A stretch of DNA of 64,000 nt from JBCDCE01 sp039182515 (GCA_039182515.1 JBCDCE010000001.1:1-64000); one strand, 5' to 3'; counted from the first letter of the stretch, positions 1-9,009 are shown. Numbers and translations: made by a program. The notes: generated by a model from the sequence alone, not told the origin.

Positions 1-110
1 GTTAACCTTAACGCCTGTTAACCTTAACGCCTGTTAACCTTAACGCCTGTTAACCTTAACGCCTGTTAACCTTAACGCCTGTTAACCTTAACGCCTGTTA
101 ACCTTAACGA
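1..110. repeat. Tandem array of a 16-bp unit (7 copies)
   Basis: The unit GTTAACCTTAACGCCT begins at 1, 17, 33, 49, 65, 81 and 97 without any mismatch. The last copy diverges after its 13th base. The array begins at the window edge, so more copies may lie upstream. Each unit holds two TTAAC blocks. There are no spacers between copies, so this is a minisatellite rather than a CRISPR array. It lies downstream of the 3' end of serS. Confidence 0.97.
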
Positions 111-120
111 GAGCCAAACA

Positions 121-149
121 GGCGGAAGCGTGCTTGGAAGCGCTCCGCC
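121..149 (-). terminator. Hairpin downstream of serS, possible terminator
   Basis: GGCGGAAGCG at 121-130 pairs with CGCTCCGCC at 141-149, with one bulged A and a 10-nt loop. It lies about 130 nt past the serS stop on the strand serS is read from. No good T-run follows, so a role in termination is uncertain. Confidence 0.35.
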
Positions 150-165
150 AATTTAAGAGGGCCGA

Positions 166-272
166 TTTATAGCGTTTGACGAAATACCTGAGATATCGCG
201 CATCAATTAACGCGTTGAAACCAACGGTTTCAGGCAGCGTTAGGTGATTCAGGTTTTTCGCATAACGCTTTA
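166..272 (-). repeat. 107-bp palindromic repeat element, copy 1
   Basis: This segment matches the reverse complement of 28009-28115 at 100 of 107 positions. The element is an imperfect palindrome. A central TGAAACC-AAC-GGTTTCA hairpin is flanked by TAACGC and GCGTTA, and further out by AGCGTT and AACGCT. It starts 9 bp beyond the serS stop codon. The size and structure suggest a REP- or MITE-like mobile palindrome; its family is unknown to me. Confidence 0.85.
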
Positions 273-280
273 GGCTTGAT

Positions 281-1573
281 CTATGCGAGACTACCGTAGG
301 GTGAGATTGTGGTCGCGCCACCCATGTAGGATTGCAGTACCTGCGGGACTTTAACCGATCCATCAGCTTGTTGACCGTTTTCAACGACAGCTATCAGCGC
401 ACGCCCCACGGCCAAGCCTGAACCATTCAGCGTATGCAGAAATGCAGGCTTACCGCCCTCAGTGGGTTTATAGCGTGCATTCATGCGGCGCGCTTGAAAT
501 GCGCCACAGGTCGACACAGAACTGATCTCACGAAAGGCGCCTTGGCCTGGCAACCACACTTCAATGTCATGTGTGCGCATGGCGCCAAAGCCGATGTCGC
601 CGGTGCACAAAGATACCGTTCTGTAAGGCAACTCCAGCGCCTCTAACACGCCTTCTGCGCAGCGTGTCATACGCGCGTGTTCCTCCTCAGACGCATCCGG
701 GTGCACAACCGAAACCATCTCGACCTTTTCAAATTGATGCTGACGGAGCATGCCGGCCGTATCTCGGCCAGCACTTCCGGCTTCGGAGCGGAAACACTGC
801 GTATGGGCCACGTAGCGGCGTGGCAGGTAGCTTTCTTCAACCACCATATCGTTGACGATATTGGTCAGCGTCACCTCGGCTGTTGGCACCAACCACCAGC
901 CGTTGGTCGTGCGGTAGCTGTCCTCGCCAAACTTCGGCAATTGCCCTGTGCCATGCATCATTTCATCGCGCACCAAAACGGGTGTCCAGGTCTCTGTGAG
1001 CCCATTGTTGGTGACGTGATGGTCGATCATAAACTGAGCCAAGGCGCGATGTAGCCGAGCCGTTGCGCCTGACATGACAACAAAGCGCGACCCAGAGAGT
1101 TTGCCAGCCGTTTCAAAATCGAAACCGGCCGCAATTGAAGGGATTTCGAAGTGTTCGCGCGCTTCGAAATCGAGTTCTTGAGGGGTCCCCCAAGTTCGGA
1201 TCTCGAGATTGTCGTCTTCATCGTCACCATCGGGCACGTCGTCGTAGAGAAGGTTTGGCAATTCCGCGAGAGCTGTTTGCAGCTTTGCGTCTTCAAGCTT
1301 GGCTTCTTCATCAAGCTGAGCTGTGTCTGCCTTTTTCTGCGCGACCAAAGCCCGCAAACGCTCAAATTCCGCCACATCGCCTCGGGCTTTTGCGGCCCCA
1401 ACTTCCTTGGCAGCCTTGTTGGCTTCGGCTTTGGCGTCCTCAGCCGCTTGAATTTTGGCGCGACGCGCAGCGTCAATTGCGAGCAGAGACGACGATTGTG
1501 GCCCCAGCCCGCGCCGCACCATGGCGGCATCGAAAACATCAGGGGTTTCGCGGATCATGCGAATATCGTGCAT
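281..1573 (-). CDS. serS: Seryl-tRNA synthetase
   Basis: Cytoplasmic class II aminoacyl-tRNA synthetase that charges tRNA-Ser (and tRNA-Sec where present) with serine. The 430-residue length is normal for the family. Residues about 1-110 form the charged N-terminal coiled-coil arm, rich in Ala, Lys and Glu, that binds the tRNA long variable arm. The catalytic domain follows, with the motif 2 region around TQCFRSEAGSAGRDT and the motif 3 region around GSGLAVGRALIAVVEN near the C-terminus. The gene stands alone on the minus strand and ends next to repeat DNA. The neighbouring protease gene is on the same strand, 71 bp upstream. Confidence 0.97.
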   Translation of the reverse strand: MHDIRMIRETPDVFDAAMVRRGLGPQSSSLLAIDAARRAKIQAAEDAKAEANKAAKEVGAAKARGDVAEFERLRALVAQKKADTAQLDEEAKLEDAKLQTALAELPNLLYDDVPDGDDEDDNLEIRTWGTPQELDFEAREHFEIPSIAAGFDFETAGKLSGSRFVVMSGATARLHRALAQFMIDHHVTNNGLTETWTPVLVRDEMMHGTGQLPKFGEDSYRTTNGWWLVPTAEVTLTNIVNDMVVEESYLPRRYVAHTQCFRSEAGSAGRDTAGMLRQHQFEKVEMVSVVHPDASEEEHARMTRCAEGVLEALELPYRTVSLCTGDIGFGAMRTHDIEVWLPGQGAFREISSVSTCGAFQARRMNARYKPTEGGKPAFLHTLNGSGLAVGRALIAVVENGQQADGSVKVPQVLQSYMGGATTISPYGSLA

Positions 1574-1644
1574 CGTCCCATCTCCAATTTTGGGGTTTGA
1601 TGGGGGGCGTTTACCTCAAGGGTACAAAAAGGGGTAGATCCGTT

Positions 1645-2442
1645 TTACTCAGGTTTGAGAGGATCGTCGCGCAGGATGAAGCTTGCGAGCGCTGGCACTT
1701 CTGCCCCCATAGACCAAATCCCACCTGATCCTGGCCCGCGCGCTGAGACGACACCTACCACCTGCCAAGTCTCTCCAACTTGGCGTAAAATAGGTGCGCC
1801 GGAATTGCCAGACTGAACCATACAATCAAGAAAGAAGAGGGTGCGCGGCGCGGGCGACGTTGCGCAATCAAACCGGCCTGACAAAGCCTGTCGCGCTGCG
1901 TTCGAATACCCCAGAATGCCAAAAGGGGTTTCGGCGACAAACAAAAGCGGCTTGGGCGCAAGCGGCAAGGGGCGCACGTTTTCAATGGGCGTATCTAGCT
2001 CTAAGAGCGCAACATCGTGGGGCAGACTTTCCATGGTGAGCTTCGCGCCCACCACAAGCTTTGCAGGGAACCTCAGGGCACGTACGCGACGCTCAGCCAC
2101 AGCTGAGCCTCTGTAATAGCCGGCAGCGAAGAGAATTTGGGACGGCGGATCCACAGCATGCACACAATGTGCTGCTGTCATCACAACGCTCGGCGCAATC
2201 AGCGTGCCTGTGCAGAGCGATGCGTTCAGAGCACCTGAGGGCAAAAGTCGCCCGATGGCTTGAAAATTGGCTGCAGCCAAGGGCGGAAGTTCCGCCAGGG
2301 GTTTGCCTTCTTGTGCTTGGGCGATGTTTCCATGTCCCGCAAAGAGCCCAATTAAGAAGGCGGCCAGCGGATTAAATCCCAGAAATTTGCGCACCAGAAT
2401 TTTCGACATACGAGAGCTGAGAGCTTGCTTTGCTTGGGTCAT
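1645..2442 (-). CDS. Secreted trypsin-like serine protease (S1 family)
   Basis: Predicted exported endopeptidase of 265 residues. An N-terminal hydrophobic segment (about 20-40) ending near AQAQ looks like a signal peptide. The chymotrypsin-fold catalytic triad is visible: His92 in TAAHCV, Asp143 in HDVALLEL and Ser214 in SGNSGAPI. The V8/glutamyl-endopeptidase-like S1B group shares the GNSG spelling. Met12 is an alternative start, giving a 254-residue protein with a tighter signal peptide. Substrate is unknown. It is read in the same direction as serS, and 244 bp separate it from the divergent yajC. Confidence 0.85.
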   Translation of the reverse strand: MTQAKQALSSRMSKILVRKFLGFNPLAAFLIGLFAGHGNIAQAQEGKPLAELPPLAAANFQAIGRLLPSGALNASLCTGTLIAPSVVMTAAHCVHAVDPPSQILFAAGYYRGSAVAERRVRALRFPAKLVVGAKLTMESLPHDVALLELDTPIENVRPLPLAPKPLLFVAETPFGILGYSNAARQALSGRFDCATSPAPRTLFFLDCMVQSGNSGAPILRQVGETWQVVGVVSARGPGSGGIWSMGAEVPALASFILRDDPLKPE

Positions 2443-2686
2443 GTCAGGCGATCACCATTTTGAAATCATTACACATTGGGGCGGTATCGACCTTGAACAG
2501 CACCCCGAAACACTACACCCAACCTGCATAGGGTATTTGCTATCAGATTCCTACTCCCGATATGGGGTCTCAAACGCGTCTTGCATGGCCGCGTCCAAAA
2601 GCCTATGTGACCCCTCAACCATAGACACAGCTCAACCGTGCGAGGAAACACGCGCGACATTTGGGCAAGCCAACTTTGAGGGTCCC

Positions 2687-2971
2687 ATGGAAGGCAACGC
2701 GATAGCGCAATTTATCCCGCTCATTCTCATCTTCGCGATCATGTATTTCTTGCTGATCCGTCCCCAACAAAAAAAGATGAAAGAGCACCAGAATATGGTG
2801 AATAACCTGCGCCGTGGGGATCAAGTCGTGACCCAAGGTGGCCTGATTGGCAAAGTGGCAAAGGTCAAAGACGACAACGAAATCGACGTCGAAATTGCCG
2901 ATGGTGTGAAGGTGCGTGTGGTGCAGAATACCATCGCTCAAGTGCTCAACAAAACAGAGCCTGCTAAGTAA
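2687..2971 (+). CDS. yajC: Preprotein translocase subunit YajC
   Basis: Small accessory subunit of the Sec holotranslocon, 94 residues. One N-terminal transmembrane helix (about 8-25) is followed by the family signature IRPQQKKMKEHQ and a cytosolic domain containing GDQVVTQGGLIGKV. I chose ATG 2687 because the alignment with the family begins there; the open frame extends far upstream without support. It is followed 27 bp later by secD and then secF, the standard yajC-secD-secF order, which supports the call. Confidence 0.96.
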   Translation: MEGNAIAQFIPLILIFAIMYFLLIRPQQKKMKEHQNMVNNLRRGDQVVTQGGLIGKVAKVKDDNEIDVEIADGVKVRVVQNTIAQVLNKTEPAK

Positions 2972-2998
2972 ACCTCCCACCGCAAAAGGAGGCGTCCC

Positions 2999-4666
2999 TT
3001 GCTTCAGATCGATCTTTGGAAGCGCATTCTCATCTGGCTGACCGTTGCGGCGGGCCTTTTGTTGGCGGCACCCAATGGCTTTTATACCCGTGTCGAAACC
3101 GCGAATGACGCGCGCCAAGCCATTGAAGCAGCAGGGGAAACGCCTGAGCGCTTAGCCGAAGCAAATGGATGGCCAAGCTTTTTGCCCTCTGGCCTCGTGA
3201 ACCTTGGGCTCGATCTCAGGGGCGGCGCACATCTCTTGGCGGAACTGCCGCTGTCGGATGTTTATGAAAAGCGCATGATCGCCCTTTGGCCCGAAGTGCG
3301 CGATGCCCTGCGGCAGGAGCGCGCAACGGTGGGCACTGTGCGGCGCCAATCTATTGAGCTTGCGGAACTCAAAGTTCAGATCAGTCAGCCCGAAGGTATG
3401 GAACGCGCACTGCAAGTGGTGCGCGCCCTGGCGCGGCCTGTCTCGTCAACCAATCTCAACACGCTTGGTGCCAATGACATTGAGGTCACAGGCGTCGGTA
3501 ATACGATCACCATCTCGTTGAGCGAGGCCGAGCGTCTTGCCACCGATGATCGCACCATGCAGCAATCGCTTGAGATCATCCGGCGCCGGATTGACGAAGT
3601 GGGCACGCGTGAGCCGACGATTCAGCGCCAAGGTGATAACAGGATTTTGATCCAAGTTCCGGGCCTCGGCTCGGCGGCTGAGCTGAAATCGCTCATCGGC
3701 ACAACGGCTCAACTGACCTTTCACTCCGTTGAAAACGTGACGAGCGACGCAGACGCGCGCCCCGGCGTTGGCAACATCTTGGCGCCTGCCATCGATGAAG
3801 AAGGCCTTTTCTACGTCTTGGACGAAAACCCCGTTGTCACAGGCGAAGAGCTTGTGGACGCACAACCAGCCTTTGATCAAAACGGTGGCCCTGCTGTGAA
3901 CTTCCGGTTCAACGCATCAGGTGGCGCGAAGTTTGGCCGCTATACGGCTGAAAACGTAGGCGCGCCATTTGCCATTGTGCTCGACAACGAAGTGATTTCC
4001 GCCCCACGGATCAATGAGGCCATCCTGGGCGGGTCTGGCATCATCTCTGGCAATTTCACGCTCGCAGAAAGCACCGAGCTTGCTGTGCTCCTCAGGGCAG
4101 GGGCCTTGCCCGTTGAGCCTGAGTTTGTGGAAGAGCGCACCATTGGTCCAGAGCTCGGCCAAGACAGCATTGATGCAGGCCGCATTGCTTGCATCGTGGC
4201 CTTCATCGCAGTGCTCGTTTTCATGGGCTTAAGCTACGGGATGTTTGGGATCTTCGCCAACGTGGCCCTGATCATCAATGTGGGCCTCATCTTCGGCCTA
4301 TTGAGCCTCATTGGAGCAACGCTTACTTTGCCGGGTATTGCGGGCATCGTTCTGACAATCGGGATGGCGGTGGACGCCAATGTGCTTGTCTTTGAACGGA
4401 TCCGCGAAGAGATCAAAGCGGGCAAAGGCCCGGCGCGCGCCATTGAGCAAGGCTACGAAAAAGCGCTCTCGGCCATTATTGACGCCAATATCACCACCTT
4501 CATCACAGCTGTGATCCTCTTTGTGATGGGATCCGGTCCTGTGCGCGGCTTCTCCATTACGCTCGGCCTCGGGATCATTACCTCCGTGTTTACAGCGATT
4601 TACGTGACACGGCTTCTACTGGTGATGTGGTTTGAACGCCGCCGCCCCAAAACGATCGAGGTGTAA
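2999..4666 (+). CDS. secD: Protein translocase subunit SecD
   Basis: Inner-membrane RND-family protein of 555 residues. With SecF it uses the proton gradient to drive late steps of protein export. There is an N-terminal membrane helix, a large periplasmic region (P1 with the DLRGGAHLL motif near residue 60) and then a cluster of transmembrane helices from about residue 390. The start is TTG at 2999, preceded by the strong ribosome site AAAGGAGG at 2986-2993. An ATG start would require losing conserved N-terminal sequence. The stop is 1 bp from the secF start, so the two are translationally linked. Confidence 0.97.
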   Translation: MLQIDLWKRILIWLTVAAGLLLAAPNGFYTRVETANDARQAIEAAGETPERLAEANGWPSFLPSGLVNLGLDLRGGAHLLAELPLSDVYEKRMIALWPEVRDALRQERATVGTVRRQSIELAELKVQISQPEGMERALQVVRALARPVSSTNLNTLGANDIEVTGVGNTITISLSEAERLATDDRTMQQSLEIIRRRIDEVGTREPTIQRQGDNRILIQVPGLGSAAELKSLIGTTAQLTFHSVENVTSDADARPGVGNILAPAIDEEGLFYVLDENPVVTGEELVDAQPAFDQNGGPAVNFRFNASGGAKFGRYTAENVGAPFAIVLDNEVISAPRINEAILGGSGIISGNFTLAESTELAVLLRAGALPVEPEFVEERTIGPELGQDSIDAGRIACIVAFIAVLVFMGLSYGMFGIFANVALIINVGLIFGLLSLIGATLTLPGIAGIVLTIGMAVDANVLVFERIREEIKAGKGPARAIEQGYEKALSAIIDANITTFITAVILFVMGSGPVRGFSITLGLGIITSVFTAIYVTRLLLVMWFERRRPKTIEV

Positions 4667-4667
4667 G

Positions 4668-5642
4668 ATGCGTCTCAAACTCGTCCCTTCCGAGACCAAC
4701 TGGGATTTCTTCTCGCGCTCAAAGCTCTGGCTTGGCATCTCGGGCGCTTTGATCGTTGTAGCCTTCGTGAGCTTCCTCATCCAAGGGCTGAACTTCGGCA
4801 TCGATTTCCAAGGTGGGACAACGGTGCGGACAAACGCCGAAGCGCCCGTGGACATCGCCGCGTATCGCGGGGCGCTCGATCCACTGGACCTTGGGGATGT
4901 GAGCATCACGGAAGTCTTTGATCCGCAATTTGGTGCGGATGAAAACGTCGCCATGATCCGCATCCAAGCGCAAGAGGGCGAAGAAGCGGCCTCTGCTGAT
5001 CTTGTTGAGAACGTGACAAACGCGCTCCAAGCTCTTGATCCAACGTTGAAAATCGAAGCGGTTGAAAGCGTGGGCCCTAAAGTTTCAGGCGAGCTGATCC
5101 AGACGGCTGTGATTGCGGTTGTTCTCGCGATTGGCGCGGTTCTGGTCTACATTTGGCTGCGCTTTGAATGGCAATTTGCGCTGGGTGCAGTGGCGGCCTT
5201 GGTGCACGACGTGGTGCTTACAATCGGCATTTTCTCTGAACTTCAGATCCGCTTTGACCTTGCGATTATTGCAGCGCTTCTCACCATCGTGGGCTATTCG
5301 CTCAACGACACCGTGGTGGTCTTTGACCGGGTGCGCGAGAACCTACGGCGCTACAAGCAAAAAGACCTCAAGGGCGTGTTGAACCTCTCGATCAACGAGA
5401 CGCTGAGCCGGACCGTGATGACCTCTGTCACCACGCTTCTGGCGCTCATCTCGCTCTATGTTTTGGGTGGCGATGTGATCCGCGGATTTGTCTTTGCGAT
5501 GATCTGGGGGGTTATCATCGGGACCTATTCGTCGATTTTTGTGGCCTCCACAACGCTTCTAATTTTGGGCGTGAAGCGCGATTGGTCCAAGCCGACTGAT
5601 GGCGGGCCAGCTGGCACCCAATTTGGGACCACCGAGTCCTAA
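4668..5642 (+). CDS. secF: Protein translocase subunit SecF
   Basis: Partner of SecD in the Sec export machinery, 324 residues and six predicted membrane helices. The N-terminal segment NFGIDFQGGTTV carries the SecD/F signature; the membrane part carries YSLNDTVVVFDRVREN, typical of SecF helix 4 to 5. Start ATG 4668 lies one base after the secD stop; an upstream in-frame extension into secD is not needed. The downstream gene begins 9 bp later, so the permease pseudogene may be co-transcribed. Confidence 0.97.
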   Translation: MRLKLVPSETNWDFFSRSKLWLGISGALIVVAFVSFLIQGLNFGIDFQGGTTVRTNAEAPVDIAAYRGALDPLDLGDVSITEVFDPQFGADENVAMIRIQAQEGEEAASADLVENVTNALQALDPTLKIEAVESVGPKVSGELIQTAVIAVVLAIGAVLVYIWLRFEWQFALGAVAALVHDVVLTIGIFSELQIRFDLAIIAALLTIVGYSLNDTVVVFDRVRENLRRYKQKDLKGVLNLSINETLSRTVMTSVTTLLALISLYVLGGDVIRGFVFAMIWGVIIGTYSSIFVASTTLLILGVKRDWSKPTDGGPAGTQFGTTES

Positions 5643-5651
5643 CCCGCTTAC

Positions 5652-6403
5652 GTGTTAGAAACAGCCCTTGCAGCCCTTCCCGCCAACTGGACTTGGCTGG
5701 TGGGGGCTGTGTTTGTGGCAGGCATGGTGCGCGGCTTTGCGGGCTTTGGTACGGCCATGGTCTATCTGCCGATTGCCTCACTGGTGTTGTCTCCCAAAGA
5801 CGCTCTGGTGAGCATGGCGGCCATGGATATTTTAGGCCCCTTGCCAGTGGCCTGGCGCGCCAGGCGCGACATGGCAAAAGGGCAGCTCACGAGCCTTCTC
5901 TTCGGGTTTATCCTCACATTCCCGATTGGCCTTTACATCCTCACACAATTGGCGCCGGAGCGGTTTCAGATCCTGGTGGCCTCCTGCACCCTGGGCGTGC
6001 TCGTTATTCTCGTGTCTGGCTGGCGCTACCGAGGGCTCCTCTCAAGCAAACTTCTGGTGGGCACAGGGCTTGTTTCAGGCGTTTGGGAGGATTTGCGGGC
6101 CTCGCAGGGCCGCCTGTTATTTTGATGTATATGGCCAGCAAAGCACCGGCCAAATCCTTGCGCGCCAATATCATGTGGTATCTGATTGCGGTGGATGTCT
6201 TGATGCTTGCGGTGTTGCATTTTGGATTTGGCGCTTTGAGTCTCTTTGCAATTGGCCTCGGGCTCGCCCTCATTTTGCCCTACACATTGGGCACCCTTGT
6301 GGGCGCACGTCTTTTTTACCCCGAGTGGGAGCGCGCGTATCGCCGTGTCGCCTATTTGGTAATCGCAGCTTCGGCGCTTTTCAGTTTGCCCATTTGGCCT
6401 TAA
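5652..6403 (+). pseudogene. TauE/SafE-family permease, broken by a frameshift
   Basis: A membrane permease of the TauE/SafE (sulfite exporter/anion permease, DUF81) family, split over two frames. The first frame (GTG 5652 to 6125) gives the N-terminal helices with GFAGFGTAMVYLP. The expected continuation SGV-L-GGFAGLAGPPV is spread over both frames. The frame change falls in GTTTGGGAGG at 6081-6090: one more T would restore a single frame of about 250 residues ending at 6403. Either the gene is inactivated, it is rescued by frameshifting, or a base was lost from a short homopolymer during sequencing. Apart from this one base the protein looks intact, so the lesion is recent or artefactual. 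Confidence 0.85.
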
Positions 6404-6427
6404 AACCCGCGCGCAAGGAGAGGTTTG

Positions 6428-6790
6428 ATGCAGCTAAACGAGATTTCCTATCCCGACACGCCCCCCATTGATGGCTATGGGCCAGGCTTTTTCCGCGTTG
6501 GCGGGAAGGTCTATGAAGGCGGTTTGCTGATCTTGCCGTCAGGGCTTGTGCCTTGGTCTGGGTATGAAGATCTGGGCGAAATCTTGAGCGCTGCGCAAGA
6601 CATTGACGTGCTTTTCGTTGGCACAGGCGCAGAGATTGCATCCGTGCCCAAAGCGATGCGTGAGGCCGTTGAAGCCGCAGGACCTGGGCTTGAGATCATG
6701 AACACGCCGTCAGCCTGCCGCACCTACAATGTTTTGCTGTCAGAAGGGCGACGCATCGCCGTGGCGCTCACGCCTATGCCCCTTGCCTAA
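6428..6790 (+). CDS. Mth938-like domain protein (DUF498 family)
   Basis: A 120-residue cytosolic protein of the Mth938/DUF498 family, the family that includes the mitochondrial complex I assembly factor NDUFAF3. The family core is recognisable in GPGFFRVGGKVYEGGLLI and in DVLFVGTGAE, with a C-terminal ACRTYNVLLSEGRRIAVAL. ATG 6428 is preceded by GCAAGGAGAGG; a TTG three bases earlier is less likely. In alphaproteobacteria this gene often lies beside secDF and ccm genes, as here. The stop overlaps the ccmA start by one base (TAATG). Biochemical function is not established. Confidence 0.85.
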   Translation: MQLNEISYPDTPPIDGYGPGFFRVGGKVYEGGLLILPSGLVPWSGYEDLGEILSAAQDIDVLFVGTGAEIASVPKAMREAVEAAGPGLEIMNTPSACRTYNVLLSEGRRIAVALTPMPLA

Positions 6791-7410
6791 TGCTCAAAGC
6801 AGAGTCCCTCACAATCGCACGTGGCGGCATTGCACGCCTTGAAAACCTCAGTTTTGAGGTAGGCGCCGGTGAGGTTCTCGCGATTACAGGGCCCAACGGT
6901 ATCGGCAAAACCAGCCTTTTGCGCTGCCTTGCGGGGCTAAGCCCGCCCGCCAAAGGCCGCGTCGTTGGAGCAGGTGAGAGGGCAGTCTATGCCCCTCATG
7001 CTGATGCGCTGAAACTGCGTCTCAGCGTGCGGGAAAACCTGAGCTTTTGGGCCGGGATTTATGCTGCACGTGATCAAGCGAGCTCCGTTGAGGCTTCTCT
7101 TGAAGCCCTGAATCTAAAAAGCTTCGCGGACCGGCAGGTCAGCACACTCTCTGCAGGCCAAAAACGACGTGCAGGCTTGGCGCGCTTGGTTCTGTCGGGC
7201 TGCGATCTTTGGATCTTGGACGAACCCACCGTCTCTCTAGATTCGGCCAGTCAGAAATTGATCGCGGGACTCATTGCCGAGCATGCGCAATCAGGTGGCA
7301 GTGCAGTGATCGCCACGCATATCGCGCTCGATTTGCCTCATAAAACGCTCGATCTTTCCAGCTTTGCGGCGGACCTCCCGGCCTTTGATGTGCCGGAGGC
7401 GCTGTTGTGA
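6790..7410 (+). CDS. ccmA: Haem exporter ATP-binding protein CcmA
   Basis: ATPase of the CcmABCD complex of system I cytochrome c maturation, which releases haem-loaded CcmE in the periplasm. The 206 residues contain a Walker A GPNGIGKTSLL (near 35), an ABC signature LSAGQKRRAGLARL and a Walker B LWILDEPTVSLD. Length is typical. It overlaps both neighbours (one base with the Mth938-like gene, four with ccmB), so ccmAB are translationally coupled. Confidence 0.96.
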   Translation: MLKAESLTIARGGIARLENLSFEVGAGEVLAITGPNGIGKTSLLRCLAGLSPPAKGRVVGAGERAVYAPHADALKLRLSVRENLSFWAGIYAARDQASSVEASLEALNLKSFADRQVSTLSAGQKRRAGLARLVLSGCDLWILDEPTVSLDSASQKLIAGLIAEHAQSGGSAVIATHIALDLPHKTLDLSSFAADLPAFDVPEALL

Positions 7411-8063
7411 AAGCGCTTTTCTGGCGAGATCTGAAGCTTGCGGTGGCCTCTGGCGGGGGCGTTTGGCTCACTTGCGTCTTCTTTGCGATTTTGGTTGTGA
7501 TGATCCCCTTTGGTGTAGGGTCTGAACGCGGCGTTTTGGTCCGCATCGCGCCGGGTGTGATTTGGGTTGCAGCTCTCTTGGCAACCTTTTTGTCTTTGGA
7601 TCGGATCTTTGCGAGCGACGCGGAAGACGGTAGTCTCGAGGTGCTGGCACAATCACCTTTGCCGCTTGAGGCGTTGACTTTGATCAAAGCGCTTGCCCAT
7701 TGGATCACCACCTGCGTCCCGCTTGTTGTCATCGCACCGATTTTGGGCGCGATGTTGGGTATGCCCTTCGTGAGCTTAGGCCCTTTGGTTCTGAGCCTTT
7801 TACTGGGCACGCCTGCACTCAGCGCCATTGGAACCTTTGGGGCCGCACTTGTGCTCTTTGTGGCGCGGGGTGGTATGCTTTTGTCGATCCTTGTGCTGCC
7901 TTTTGCCTTTCCAACCCTGATTTTTGGCACCACAGCCATTACATCTGTTCTAAGCGGGTCTGGCGAAATGACCCCCTTTTTGATGCTCGCGGGCATCAGT
8001 TTGGGAAGCGTTGGGCTGATGCCCTTTGCCTCATCGGCAGTTTTACGATTTGGCCTTAGGTGA
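7407..8063 (+). CDS. ccmB: Haem exporter membrane protein CcmB
   Basis: Integral membrane component of the CcmABCD complex, 218 residues with six predicted helices. Conserved family features include the N-terminal FWRDLKLA, ASDAEDGSLEVL after helix 2 and LLLGTPALSAIGTFGAAL. It overlaps ccmA by four bases and is followed after 44 bp by ccmC on the same strand. The next gene begins with its own site in a short gap, as usual in roseobacter ccm clusters. Confidence 0.95.
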   Translation: MKALFWRDLKLAVASGGGVWLTCVFFAILVVMIPFGVGSERGVLVRIAPGVIWVAALLATFLSLDRIFASDAEDGSLEVLAQSPLPLEALTLIKALAHWITTCVPLVVIAPILGAMLGMPFVSLGPLVLSLLLGTPALSAIGTFGAALVLFVARGGMLLSILVLPFAFPTLIFGTTAITSVLSGSGEMTPFLMLAGISLGSVGLMPFASSAVLRFGLR

Positions 8064-8107
8064 AGGGTTAAAAGAATGCGCAGCAGACTCTCAAAACGAG
8101 GCACAGC

Positions 8108-8854
8108 ATGAATTTTTGGCAATTTGCCAACCCGACAGTCTTCATGTCTTGGAGCGGCAAGCTCTTGCCTTGGGCTTGGCTTACGGCTCTGGCGAGCTTG
8201 GCTGTGGCGCTGGTTTGGGGCTTTTTCTTCACGCCGGATGATTTTCGCATGGGCTCAACCGTGAAGATTATCTACATTCATGTGCCAGCAGCCATGATGG
8301 CAATCAATGCTTGGCTCATGATGTTTGTTGCCTCGCTCATTTGGTTTATCCGCCGCCATCACGTGAGCGCTTTGGCGGCGAAAGCGGCAGCCCCCATTGG
8401 CCTTGTGATGACACTTATCGCCATCGCGACGGGTGCGATCTGGGGTAAACCGATGTGGGGCACCTATTGGGCCTGGGATCCGCGGCTCACAAGCTTTCTC
8501 ATCTTGTGTTTCTTTTTTGTTGGCTACATCGCGCTGTGGGAAGCGCTTGAGAGTTCCGATGTGGCGGCGGATCTGACGTCGGTCTTGTGCTTGGTGGGCT
8601 CTGTCTTTGCTTTGCTGTCGCGCTATGCGGTTCAGTTTTGGAACCAAGGCCTCCACCAAGGCACCTCTGTGCCCGTCGCTACGGGAGAGCGCACGGTGGA
8701 TGACGTGTTTTTTGCGCCGCTGGCGCTTGCGATGTTGGGTTTTGGGCTTCTCTTTATCGCCTTGGTGTTGACCCGTACCCGTACAGAGCTGCGCTTGCGG
8801 CGCGCACGCGCGCTTGAGGCCCGCCAACGCATGCGTTTGGAGCAGTCAGTATGA
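8108..8854 (+). CDS. ccmC: Haem lyase/haem-handling protein CcmC
   Basis: Membrane protein of the HHP family that loads haem onto CcmE, 248 residues and six helices. The tryptophan-rich periplasmic motif is present as WGTYWAWDPRLTS near residues 118-130, and conserved haem-ligand histidines are in YIHVPAAMMA (near 58) and in QGLHQGTS (near 183). The stop overlaps the start of ccmD (ATGA). Confidence 0.96.
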   Translation: MNFWQFANPTVFMSWSGKLLPWAWLTALASLAVALVWGFFFTPDDFRMGSTVKIIYIHVPAAMMAINAWLMMFVASLIWFIRRHHVSALAAKAAAPIGLVMTLIAIATGAIWGKPMWGTYWAWDPRLTSFLILCFFFVGYIALWEALESSDVAADLTSVLCLVGSVFALLSRYAVQFWNQGLHQGTSVPVATGERTVDDVFFAPLALAMLGFGLLFIALVLTRTRTELRLRRARALEARQRMRLEQSV

Positions 8855-9009
8855 TGGTTGATTTGGGCAAATACGCGGGCGATGTGTTTGCAGCTTATGC
8901 AATTACCCTGACGGCGTTGGCAGGGCTGGTGCTTTGGTCTTATGCCCAGGCCAAGCGCGCAAAAAGCAAACTCGCCAGTCTCGAGGCTGAGGCGAAAGAC
9001 GCATCATGA
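8851..9009 (+). CDS. ccmD: Haem exporter protein CcmD
   Basis: Short membrane protein that holds CcmC and holo-CcmE together in the CcmABCD complex. The reading frame is 52 residues: one helix (about 13-31) ending in LVLWSYAQAKRAKS, followed by a charged tail, which is the standard CcmD plan. ATG 8851 overlaps the ccmC stop; a second ATG at 8854 is equally possible. It ends in ATGA overlap with ccmG. Identification rests on position plus the one-helix architecture. Confidence 0.9.
   Translation: MMVDLGKYAGDVFAAYAITLTALAGLVLWSYAQAKRAKSKLASLEAEAKDAS

Noticed and set aside
1..110. Possible CRISPR array
   Set aside because: Units are contiguous with no spacers, and no cas genes are in the window.
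88..384. Open frame of 98 residues across the serS end and the palindromic repeat
   Set aside because: It overlaps the serS coding end, has no ribosome site, and its open frame follows from the repeat sequence; the second copy shows mostly amino-acid-changing differences.
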